64,000 bases of DNA. It comes from Diplodia intermedia. Taxonomy: Eukaryota > Ascomycota > Dothideomycetes > Botryosphaeriales > Botryosphaeriaceae. Below are positions 45,401 through 57,100 of this stretch, piece by piece (the stretch's first letter is position 1; each line of letters opens with the position of its first letter). The stretch spans positions 186,001-250,000 of the forward strand of contig JAKEKT010000010.1 of the NCBI GenBank assembly GCA_021495925.1, given 5' to 3'. The notes under the pieces were generated by a model. The model was not told where the DNA came from. It saw only the letters and a list, made by a program, of their open reading frames with translations, and made no database searches. The translations under genes and the position numbers were made by a program.

Positions 45401-45961
45401 TTCTATGTTCGAAATGTCAGTGCTAATGAGATGTGCAGGTACAGCCCGCCCCCGAAGAAGAGTGTCAACGTCTTCCGTCGCGTTTTCCAGTGGAGCTCGC
45501 GCAACAACAAGACGAGCGGGCAGGTGACGTGGAACAAACCCGCCTACCAACAACAAGCCGCACAGGGTATGCAGAAGGCAGGTCTCTCCGTCGGCCGCGT
45601 CCCAGAGGCGCGGCCATCGGTGGATGTGCGGGCGCAAGTTGGCGGTGGGAGAGGGGGCGATATCTACTTCGATATCGAGTCGCGGGCATGGAAGACGGTG
45701 GATGAGGACACAGGCGGAGCGCTGACGCCGGTGCGCACGCGGAACATGTCCAGCCCCAACCCGCATGCAATGACGGGGTCACCGGCATCGACAATGCCCA
45801 AGTCGCGCAGCGGGACGCTTACCAAGAATCGCCGGCCCACCACCCGAGGCAGTGCCAGTAGCGGCAGCATTGGAAGTGGGCGTCGGGTGAGAATCGCCGA
45901 ACCATTTGATGGAGAGAAGCTCTCCTGGGGAGGGAGGATGAAGAAGAGAATGGGGTTGTAA
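42448..45961 (+). CDS. Very long coiled-coil protein, unknown function
   Basis: Three exons: 42448..42931, 43005..45375 and 45439..45961, about 1125 residues. Intron 1 (73 nt) has donor GTACGT and a perfect branch, GCTGCTAACG. Intron 2 (63 nt, length 3n) has donor GTATGT, branch GTGCTAATGA and acceptor TGTGCAG; it joins HQPQ to YSPPPKKSVN. After a Ser/Thr-rich start and a Pro-rich linker (LTSPPSTPPPSPPARI), heptad-type Glu/Leu/Lys sequence runs for some 750 residues. Examples are VRALEEEKSRLEQELRSTQD and LRKSKEELEANLVQLKDTTG. The C-terminus is basic and ends in WGGRMKKRMGL. Such proteins often act at the cytoskeleton, spindle pole or septum, but nothing here tells which. The gene is certain; the function is not known. 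Confidence 0.8.
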
Positions 45962-48900
45962 GAGGCGAGGCGAAAGCAAATGACCGCCGAGATACCCCGT
46001 TTGACTGTGGAGAAGGCTAGCACATCCTGCATCTATGGCGTCAGCATCACGGGTTCCGAACGGAATGGTGGGGGGTGTAATGGTCATGCGATAGACTGAC
46101 CAAGTGGGAATGAGAATCGCGACGCTCACGACTGTACCAAGAGAACATCAGGATATAGGGAGGAATGGAACCCCATGATCGACTCGCTTTTCCTTTGTTT
46201 CTTGATGGGGCGGATGGATGGGAATGAAGCGAAACAAGGAAAGCAAAGACTTGTACTTATTAGACAGCTCCCCATCAACGACCCCCGACACGCACACACC
46301 GCATTCAGTTTCATACCCTTTCGAATACCAGGCATCAAGCTTTTTTTCACCTCTGTTCGAAACATTGAGGCTTTTTTAGTGGCTCTTGAGCGCTTTCCGC
46401 CAGCGAGCGTTGTCCGCGCAGTGAAACCTCGATCAGCTGATGGTGGTGCCGTGACACTCGTAAACTCCGCAAACCAACAGGGAGCGGAACGGCGGATGAT
46501 CTGACGGATACGTTACTCGCGGACCGAGCGACCAATGGACGACCGGAGCGACCGCCTCCGAGATAGAGCTTCTTGGGTGTATCCCTGATGTGGCGATGGA
46601 GAGAGGAGAGTGGCTTGCACGGGTGGTTGCTTATAGAAGTAGGCTCCCCGCTGCGGCCGAGCACGGATTACTATGCCGCTCTTCCGGAAGGAGCTCCGGA
46701 GTCTGATATGTACTGCGTGGAAAGGCTGACTCGACAAAGACATTGGTGGCGGCGGAGGGTGCGGTCGAGACTCACTCATATCCACACCCACCCACCCGGC
46801 ACGATGACATGATGTGGATGCGAATAAACTGTTGCGACCGTTATGCTTTTCTTTTTCTTCTCTCTTTTCTCCACTGACTTGCGGTCGAGATTTTATTTCA
46901 TTCTCATTTTTTTCCGCGGTTTTTCGTTTGAATCCTTCTATGACGTGTACTGTGGCTAGTTCAAGAGGGACCTGGGAAGTAATATGTATTACGAGGTTCT
47001 TCCATGCTGGTTGGACGCCCTGCGCGGTTCCGCACAGCCTCGGAGCAAGGTTTGTTCCGTGCGAGCGGATAGGGCTACTGTGACTACTCGCGGAGTGTTT
47101 CCTTCTTGGTGCAAGTAGGATATAGGGGCCAGCCAATGGATGGACAGTGTGACAGTTGTTGCTTGAACCGTGATAAGCGGATACATAGGGTTCCCGTTCG
47201 CCTTTCTTGCTGTTGACGACCACGAAGGCCAGCACCGGGGGAAAGGAAAGCCCTTCGGAAAAGAACTTGTCCATGTCTCACTGTCGAGCGCATCCGTCAT
47301 CAACTCAGCGAGTCCGAGGCTATGTTCTATTTTGCGAGCTTAGATCCTTTCGCCCGGCCGGCTAGCCAAGCGTTGAGGGGTCGTTGTTTCTGTTTCCTTT
47401 TCGCCCCCGATCGAACGGCCCTGTTTTCCAACAAGCCTGATTGGAATCAGCGGCCTCAGGAGAACACGGCCAGTGAGATGCAGCGGTTTAGAAGCAGGTC
47501 GACGAATGCTGCGCGGATGGTACAGTTGCAGACTGACCAATTGAACCGTCAGCATTGGGAGGAACCGAGTCCTTTTGCACAGGGGCTCCACCTTCTGATG
47601 GCGATGCAACTTGAAGCGGAGTGCCATGAATGCCGAATGCACACTCTTGCGTGACTTGGGACGATCTCGATGGAAGTTTAACCAAACGGGCGGCTACAGT
47701 CGGGACCGAAGCCAGCCGATGTGCTGGGGAGCGGGCCGGCCCTTGGACCGGTTGGAAACGGCGCGGCAGGGTCACAGCAGTCGGGCCCGATCCGGAACTA
47801 CGGGTCTCCACATCCCTGATCCGTCCCGAGTCTCGGCATGTCATGTGACCCGCGCCGGGCGTGAAACGTGAGCCGTGGAGATAACCATCTGCCAAGAACA
47901 CCCTCGAGCGCCTTGGCAGCTGGACACGGCAAGAGAACAATGGCACTAAGAAAACTCTGCAGCAAGTCCGTTCGGCTGACATGTGGACCAAGGCAGATTC
48001 GGAGAGAGCTTGGACAGTCCATCGAGACGGCGGTTTGAGTTCTGGAATCTTCGCAAGTACGAAAGCAGTGGATCGGAATAGGGCCGACGACGAGAGGGAC
48101 CAGGCGTTGTCGGCAATTTCACAGGGATCCCCTCCAAGTGTCGCAAGAGCACGAGCATGATACAGGCACAACGAGGACGAGCGTTTGATCGGCACCGGGG
48201 AGGGCCTAGAACAAAAGGTGCACGGCGACAGCGAGAGATAGGGAAAGGAAAAAAAAGGGATCAGAAGGTCACTGCATCGGCTGTGCCCAACCGTGAGCCG
48301 CAGGCACTCTTTTGATCGATGGTGGCACCCTGGGCCGCGGCGATGACTTCCCGCTGGGAGATGGACCGCGACGCCGCAGTCGTATCCGAGACGAATGGGC
48401 AGCTGAAAGGGTTGGTGGCGTGTGCGAAAAAGGGACTGGGGCTGATCGGCTACGCAAGGCGCAATCGCGATTGCAGCGGTGAGGGCTCCTATCATCAAGT
48501 GAAATGGCTCTTCCCTCCCCCAGGCACCGGAAATTTGGGGGCCTCCGGACGGGCTGGCGAAGAGGACGGTTGTGCAATAAAGCTCCGACAGCTACGCCGC
48601 TCACGGCCGCACAGCGATGACGCAGGAAATTTCCGGCAGCAGCGTCGAATCCTCCAGCGCTCTGACGACGAGGCTACCTAAGGCACGAACGAGGCTGGCC
48701 GGATTTAATCCCCTGCGATGCTCCGGGCGGGAAGGAACAACCACTCGTTCCGGCCGCCCAACAACATCTCGCCGAGTCCTGTCTGCCGCACCCCCACTTC
48801 CACTCTACCTCGAACGCAGCCTGCCCATGTGACCTGTCTGTCGTCATAATCCGCTGATCTGCCACCCTGTCTCCGCTGCGGCGCCATCTCCGGCACATGG

Positions 48901-49326
48901 AGTCCACAACCGCCAAGCGCACCGCAATAGTCACATCACCACGTCGTTTCTCAAATCATGATTTCGGATCAGATGGGAATCATCGCTTGTTCAGTTTCGA
49001 GCATATATCACTTCCTGTCTAAAAGGGCCAACCCGTGGCCAACGCCCGCCAACATCCAAAGAACATCTCGCCTCCATGTGCGCCGTTAAGGAGAAGAATG
49101 ACACGGCCGGGGGTATCGCCACGAGTAGAAAAATATGAGAGTACAAACTGCCAGGGCCGTTACTGGGGCGTGAGGGAATCGAAATCGGGAAAGGAAAGGA
49201 ACGCTAGGCTCGTACAAGCCTCTCAGAGCAGTGCCGGCCCGAGAAATAGAAATTATAGGTAAGTAGAGTAGTCGAGGGACTGTCTGGGCTGACGAGGGTC
49301 CGTCTTCGTAAACTGTGCGGCGGCAC
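45962..49326. other. Gene-poor region of about 3.4 kb between two converging genes
   Basis: It should contain the 3'-UTRs of the coiled-coil and septation-type genes, since both end here. Minus-strand frames at 46513..47274 (253 codons) and 47488..48498 (336 codons) are open but compositionally mixed, with no domain, and are overlapped by others. I do not call them genes. No repeats noted. Confidence 0.4.
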
Positions 49327-51185
49327 TTAGCAAGCAGCCTCGCACATCTTGCCAATGGCTTGTTCAATGTCGGTGAACAGATTGAGTACGTGGCCATCCG
49401 CGTAAATCCGGATCGATTCGACGTCCTTGCGGTCGATGCGAGCCGGGCTCTCTGCACCCTCCGCCTTGACCGGGCTCCGCGGTGGAGTCGCCTCGGCCGC
49501 GTCGCTGACCGGCGAGGTTGGCGGCAGCGTCACGGCGGCCGCCAGATGCTCAAGCAGCTTTTGGCGAATCCGAAGCCTGCGGTTCTCCGCCTGCTCGATC
49601 TTGGCCATCCAGTCGTCGATCGAGTGGTCAAGCTCCACCAGAGCCTCTTCCTGCTTGAGCAGGCTTTCACGCGAGAAAACGACCGTTTCGCTCCTCTTCA
49701 AGTACGAGATCATGCGCGAATGCAGCTTTTGCCTGCCCGCGCGCAGAGACTTGTACGTCCTGCGCAAGTAATCGCAGCGTTCATCAAGAGCGCGCATTTC
49801 CTATGCCTTCATTAGTATGCAGAATCAAGCATCCGCCTCAGTGCTGCCCACTCACCTTGGCAAGGGAATTGACATCCCGGGAAGAGAGAACCTCGAACTT
49901 CTCGGCCTGCTCGACGGCCTTCCCGCGCAGCTTCTCTCTCTCCGCAGGGGCGTACCTGATGGGAGCCTGGCGGACAGAGACGCCCTTCGGAAGCTTCCAC
50001 GTGTCTGCGCCCTCCTTCTCCGACGAGCTCGTTGCCGAAGCCGACGCCGAAGCCTTGCGTTCGCGGGTTGTTCTGGCAATAGGCCGACCCCGATCCATGA
50101 TGGACTGTTCCGACCTCTTCCTGTGGTGACCCCGGCTGGTGTCGCGCCCTCGCACAGTCCGCTCCGGAGACGCGCACTCGGGAATTCCAGTAATGGGTGT
50201 CGTGTTGGTCGGAGGCTCGTTGCTGTTGCTGTACCCCATGGCAGAATCGTTCCGGACCTGTTGTTGGCGCATGGCAGGCGAGGACTTCTTCCTGTACAGA
50301 GAGGGCGACTTGGGGGGGACTTGTGGTGGGATATCATCATCGTCGTCACGTTTCGTGGTCGTGTCCACCTTCAGGTCCGGCTTGGCAGGCGGGGGAGGAA
50401 CGTTGGTTGGGCTCAGGATCGGGGACAGGGGCTTGACCGCGGGAAGGTTCCGTTCGAAGTCAGGCTTGGGGGTTTCGGATCCTTGGGAGCTGGGGGACAT
50501 GGGCTTCTGCTGCGGCGGGACAAAGGCCGGACCAGTCACGCAAGAAACCATGGCGTCACCAAACGGATTGGCGCGCCAATGGGTTGCGGGAGCGCTTCCG
50601 GATCTCTCGTGGCCAGGGCTCGATGGTGGTGGTTGTCGGATAGGCGCCGGCGGCCTGCCAGGGATGGTTGCTTACTGCATGTCAGCCAAGCGCCGGAACG
50701 ACCGGGGTAGTGAGCACGTACGGGAGTCCATCAAACCCTCTTGGAGGGTGGCCATTGGCGTCGGGGCCTGCAGCTCGGGCACGCTGACTTTCCTCCTCCT
50801 CGACAACGACCCCTGCCTGCTGCGCGCAGCGCAGCTGTCGTTGGTGACGATGGCGTCACCCATGGCGGTTGCGGAGCGCTGGACGGAAAGCGCCATCTGC
50901 TTCTCGTGGGAGAAGTTGGGGCGGGTGTGCTGGGCGGGCGTCTTGTTCGAGGGCCAAAGCTGGTAGCGGGGCTGGCCGCGGCGGGTCGAGTGCGAGCGGC
51001 TTGGAGGACGGTTGCTGGTCCGGCTGTCGGGTCGCTCGGGCTCCTTTGGGAATCAGCAATGGAAAGTGGTGGGAGCGCTGCAGGACCAGACTTACAAAGC
51101 GAGCACCGGGGCCGGCGAGGTCTGATATATGCATCTGGCCTCTGTCCAGCACGCTCTCCCGGATGCAGTTGGCGATGTGTGTCAT
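49327..51185 (-). CDS. Septation-type (Uds1-like) protein with a conserved C-terminal coiled domain
   Basis: Four minus-strand exons: 51185..51096, 51043..50722, 50670..49856 and 49800..49327, giving 566 residues; introns of 52, 51 and 55 nt. The first 360 residues are basic, Pro/Ser-rich and disordered (SRRRKVSVPELQAPTP, PVRQPPPSS-like text). The conserved part starts near KLRGKAVEQAEKFEVLSSRD and continues LAKEMRALDERCDYLRRTYK, LRAGRQKLHSRMISYLKRS and EEALVELDHSIDDWMAKIEQ. I recall this block in filamentous-fungal proteins named up-regulated during septation protein 1; the name is from memory and the assignment is moderate. Exon 3 must use the acceptor TAAG at 50672..50671; the stronger CAG 4 nt upstream would shift the frame. 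It probably acts at septa or the cell cortex. Confidence 0.7.
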
Positions 51186-54100
51186 AGTCGGAGGCGAGTA
51201 AGTCTGCTATCCACCAGGCTACGTCGTAGTGAGACTCGAGACGTTGCGGGTGGACCCTTCCCTGCGGAATGGCGCATGGGATCCGGGAGCTTTAAGCTGC
51301 GGCAGCTAATTACAAGGGATGCAGAGAAGAGAACCCTGGCTATTCGAAGGTACCGGTTCGGGGGCGATCGTTGCCGCCTGGAGGCGCTTCCCGGATGGGG
51401 GCGAGAGCCGACTGATCTGAAACACGTCGTCGACCCGAAGGCGCGATTCGTGGGGTACTGCGCAGAGGTCATAGAGGCGCTAATGCAAGGAATCCCTCGT
51501 CTTAACACGCCGTCTTATCCCGCCTGCCCGTCGCCGCGCTAGGCCGCGTCGGGCTGCGTTTCGCCCTGCCAGTGCCGGCGACGCTCCATGCTGCTGCCCC
51601 ACGTACCTGTACCTAGCTGACCGCTCACAAGTCCCCGAATTGTGCGTACGTACTGTGCATGGGAAGGAGTTTATCGATAAGCTGTCCACGCCAACGTCCA
51701 CGTCCACGTCCACGTCCACGTCCACGGCCACGGCCACGGCCACGGCCACGCCCTCGCCCTCGCCCTCGCCCAGCCCAATGAATGCATCCACAGTGACGCC
51801 CGGCGTGTGAAGTCGGCGCCGAGCTTGCATCGTGCAGGCGGCCAGGCGGCAGGCCAAACAGGCAAAATCACTGCTACGACACCAGACGTCTGGATGTCTG
51901 CAAACAGGCGCGTTCTGCACGCGCGAGTGAGCCGTTGATGTCCTCGCGGAGCCTGGCCGTCTCGCTTCGCCTCGGGCCCCGCCTTTCCTGACACCAGCAG
52001 CCACCACCACGAACAGACGGCCTCGCGCCTCCCCTGCGAAGCTGATCCCTGCGCCTGCCCTCCCAATTACGCTTTTGCAGAGCCTTCTCCTATAGCGGCC
52101 ACCGGCTAGCGGCCAGGACCTGCGACACTGCAGCCGCTTCCCTGTTTCCCCTCGAGAGGGCTAAGCTTTGTCGCCGCGGCCGGTGGGTCGCTCTGCCAGG
52201 GCCAAAACCTGACGGTGACGGTGACGGCGGCGCTGACGGGCGGGCGCGGAGCTTTCGTGCGATAGAGCCCGCTCGAGCCTCCGCTCGCCTGCCATGACTC
52301 GAAGCGTCAACACCAGCCGCAGTCTTCCAACCGAGCCAGGCCCGCGCCCTCCCCGTTGCGGCCACGCTTCTCGACTCATCGGGCCACGCCTGCTGCTTTT
52401 TGCGCTGCGCCGCCGCCGCTGCAGCGCGGAGCGGCGCCATTGATCGCTCGCTGCAGCTGCGGAACCCGCGCCCCGGCTGCCCGCCCGCCCTGGCACCATG
52501 GCGATCACCCCTAGGGCCCCGCACAATCACATCGTGTTGCTGCACCCAAGGTCACAAGGCAGGCTTGCACCGGCTCTCCCTTCGGCCCGCCGCACTATTC
52601 CCAATCGCGCATCTTCATCATCTCCATGGCCGCCGCCCCGGCACGAGGCTATCGTCGTCTTCAGAGTTTCACGATCACACGGCCTGGCCGTGCAGGAGCC
52701 GTTTGAGATGTGCGCCCCGTCGGCCGTAGCCCTGCCTGGGCCCAGCAGATCCTGCATGGCGCATGACGAGAAATCTCGCTGCGCGGAGCCTCAATGACCT
52801 CAGACCAGCTCGGCTTGCCCGCCCAGCTTCCGCCCGGAAGCGAGTCTCTACCTACAATAGAGACGCGCACGGCGCGCCTGTTCCTGGCCGCACAGACTCG
52901 ATTCCGCTCCCTGAACACGAAAACGACATTGCTGCCGGCGTTGCCTGCGAGCATAGAGCCCGCCGGAAAAGTCCCCGAGCGCTCCGCTTCGCCTTGTTGA
53001 GATGATAGTCGACACATCATTGCGTCCACCAAGGGAAAGCGCGGCGCCCGTGGTGCGGTACGTTCCATTAGACGCACTACCCGCTCGCTTGATTCCACCC
53101 AGGACACTGTCTTCACCGCCTGCTTCAGATACAACTTTCACAAGATGAGAGGAATATCCAGCTTGTACACGGTTTCCATGTGCCGGACATTGGCGCTCCT
53201 GCGGCCTGGCCAGCAGAGGCCATCGCTCTCGGACATATGCTTGCGGCTGTTAGACGAGGGCACGGTGGCCCGCAACGATCACTCGCGTCATGCGCTATCT
53301 GCCCGGGCCATGCCATCGCCCACCGCATCACTCTCACAGACCCTTCCAAATCCTTCGATGGTGAAAATGGGCCCATTGAATCTCGTGCGGCAATGCGATG
53401 GGGTTGCGCGGCCAATGGATCTGTACTCGTGTCTCTGTGGACGCGGCATCGGGCTTTACATGACTGACCACGGCTCGCGCACGCTCTGGGCTCCAGCTCC
53501 AGCTCCCAGCCCGCTGGTGCTCGCGGAAATTTTCGAAGCTCCACAATGCTGAAGAAACTGGTCGTTCCTGCGCCGTTCCAGCTATAGATCCTGCAAGGCT
53601 TGTCGTGACGGAAATAGATTACGCGGACCGGGTTACCCCTGCTCTTGAGACGTGTCGACTGGGGTCTTCGAGGCATTTCACAGCTGAGGATTGTACTTAG
53701 CGGCGACCGGCCGTTGGCTGTGGCCGTTTCCTCGACGCTTCCGTTCTCCACCCCTGGGCCCATTGAACAAGAGCGCAGGTGGTCAGAATTGGAAGTGTTC
53801 GTCGAGGGATGATAAGGAAAGCCGCTGGCACGCGACGCCATTCTGTGCTTAAGCAGGAGCAGAAGGAAAAGACCAGCAGGCCGTCTACGAACGGGCTTCG
53901 CAAAGCGCCTACGTATGTACTTGTCTTGGCTTGGGGTTGACGGATGTACCACCGCAGCCTATAGCCAGCAGACGGAACACTGCTCTTGGCGCAAATGCGC
54001 GGTGGCAAGGATGAGAGTAGCGACTGCAGTCCGTTTAGAGCGGTATATGTGATGAGTTAACGAGCATAGTGTTTGCGTTACGCCGACTGCCTCAGCTACA

Positions 54101-57100
54101 CGTGGTCGCACGTGGGAAGGTCCCTGCTATCCCGGCAAGCCACCGGCTAGTTGATCCTATCGGCAAGCCGAAAGATCGGTTCGGACGGCGAGTAGCTGGG
54201 ACTGCCCTGGGGGCGGCACAGCGCTCCTCGCTAAGCCCTGACCCTTCCCGAGCAACCCTATGGGCGACTCTGCATCCGCAATGGCACGGAGAATGCAAGG
54301 CACATATTGCTCGAGCCTTGATATGACAGCCTAAAGGGCGGCTGGCCGAAAACGGACGGTCCTGGGGAAACAGAGTGCGGTCAGTGCAGAGGCGGGGCTA
54401 GCGCTACTGGGAAACAAGAGATATCTTCTGGCCCTGCTCGCACGGCAATTGTGTCACGTACCTGAGGCAACCCTTGAATGTGCCACGAGGCAGAGGCCCC
54501 GGCAAGTGGCCCGCTTGATAGTCGAGCTATAGGGTCCACAGTGCCGATCCGCGCTGCATCAAGAGACAGGCGCGACACACAGCTCCGTGTGGGACACTAC
54601 CGGTCAAGAGAAGCACATCACAACCTGGATCGACGTGCAGAAACTCGTGCCGCTAGCGGCTTGTTGAAACTCGAAGTCTGGAACCGATCTGCGTGCCAGC
54701 AGCTCGACGGCGAATGAGAGGGCGCTCGACAGTCGCAGGTCTGCAACGCACATCGCGCCAAAAGGACGCCTCGCTACCCCAGCACATCTTTGGAGCTCAA
54801 CCAGCCTAGAGCCCGCTTGCGCGATTTGTTCACATCCTTGGCCAGGACACACCTGCTTCTACACCACCTCTGCGCCTTCTCCTCACTTGCGTGACAGCGT
54901 TTTCGCATTGCTGTGCGCGACGTCGGCCTGAAATCACCTATGGCTGCAAAGCAGATAATCGCCATGATATAACCCATCTGGGAAACATCCAATCGAAAAG
55001 CAGTAACAAAGGCTCATCATAATCATCGTCTACCAGGATATGACCCGTCACACCGACTCCGAGCCATTCATATCTCGCGTCTCCTCTTTTGCCTCGTCGG
55101 TTGTGCAGAGCTAACATGACCGTTCCCCAGTCAATTGCATAGCACTATCCAACAACTTGCATCTCGGTAATTGCCCCCTCTTTCTGGGCACCATAATCCA
55201 CGGTGCCTCATCCGAGCCCGGCAGCACGATCCTCAAAAGGCTACTCGGTGCAGAGGGTCCTGGGGCTGGATTGCCATTTCGCCGCCCTGGTCTATGGAGT
55301 TACGGACGAAAGGAATCGAGTATCATACCACGAAGCGCTCAAACTGCCTCTATCCTGGCTAGAGTCGCCGCTACCGTACTCATTTCGGCGGTGGCGCGGT
55401 GCCACACCACGTGGAAGAAGGCGTAAAGCCCTGGGACCAGACTTGCGCCTTCGTATCAAGATGCACTTGGAACGGCATGCACCTGAATTGGGGTGCTGGC
55501 ACATGCACTACGAATAGCGCAACGGGTTGCATTCCGCATTGGGAAGACGGCGCGCTCTAAATGGATGGAGCTGAAGTTGATGTGCTACAACATGCTCCGC
55601 ACCTCCACCGCCCGGTCTGTGTTCACCGAGTCGAAGCCGTAAGTGATTTAAACTCCAGCGCGCACGGAGGCTGCGGATACGTCCGTCGCGATGGTGAATT
55701 CAGCCTGGGCCTTGTCGGCGATTCTGGAGCCTCAAAGCCAGTCACCTCGCGTGCCACGTACGAGCCTAAATTGAGTCTACGACCAGGCAGCACTCCCACA
55801 TACGAGGAGAATGGGCGTTCTTACATTTGTGCTGTTTTTTTGGTTTTTGCTAAGTCTCACTAGGAACACGCCGGCGGTTGTTGTGGCTGGCTGGCAAGCG
55901 AGAACCAACGCCGGTGCCACACCCGGCCCCGGTCCAACTAAGTATCTCACTACTATACTTACCTACTACTTCCAATCAAAACCTTGGGGTTTGAGGGATT
56001 GTTCGAATGTAAGCTGCAGCAGAATGAAGGCTTCCCTTAGCCTGACACGAAATGGCAAACAATTCAAGGAGTACAGCAGGGAGCCGCCGGCATGGATGGT
56101 TTATCTTGACCACTGATGCTTTCACTACCTTGATGATCCGAGGTAGAGCCCGATACGTAGCGCCCCCGGCATTCTCTCTCGTCTACCCGCACAATACGCA
56201 TGCACATCAAGGCCAATCTGCTGGAATACCTGAGCAAGGCTACCTTGGACTTTCATTGCAATCTTGTCGCTCTCTATCCTCTCAAGGCTCTGATACATGC
56301 ATTGCAACATCAGCAGTAAACCGGCCAAATGGTGGTCGGAGTAAATGAGAGAATGCATCTTGCCAGTAGTCACGCCAGGGTGCCTAAGGCGGCGCCCTGC
56401 GGTTCTCTCGTACCCGCCCCGGCTCAGCGAACTAACCAGAAAGGGGGCCACAAACAGAGAGTCAGGGGTCGAGGGGTCAAATGCGTGACACAGCCTCAAG
56501 ACCGACTTTCCGCCGTACTATAGGTATTGCACTGCGCTTCCGCCGCGGAGCGAGATTGAGGTGGCACGGCGAATGACGGACCTTGGGAAGCGACATTTGA
56601 TTGTCCAGAGATCGCTCCTCCTGCAATGCAGGTTTGGGAAAAAGAGGCGAGATAGGGACGGTTTCCAGTTGTGAGGAGAAGGGGAATGGCCGGGAGGAAA
56701 AAGCGACGGGGGCGGTCTGTGGTCGTAGCTTTTCGGGGCCGGGCGGGGGCGCACGAGCAGCATTTGCTGGGCATGCCTCATACTCTGTCATGTCATCGTT
56801 TGTTCACACGGCGGCGTCTAAGCCGGCGTAATGTATAGGCAGGCATACGTGTCAGTCAGGTGGAAAGAAGAGCCGGTAGTGTGCGAAAAGCCAAGCAATA
56901 TTGACTGAGGTGATGAGGAGCATCTAGTGTTTGACGCCACTCCAAACGTTAGTTCGTATGCGCCCTCATGATGTGCCGGTCCGCACAGAGTAGCGCCCGC
57001 CGGGTAATGTACCTGCATGAGAAAGAAAATAACAAGGCAGGCGTCAGGGGTAAAGGCGAAAAAGCAACGGGTGTACGAAAACGCCTAAGCCAATTCTGTC

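Noticed and set aside
46513..48498. Two minus-strand open frames (253 and 336 codons)
   Set aside because: No domain, no splice context, mixed composition, and overlapped by other open frames. They remain possible only if transcript data appear.
53125..53952. 275-codon minus-strand open frame in the 8-kb gap
   Set aside because: Plus-strand frames overlap it over much of its length and it shows no motif. Lack of stops seems due to composition.
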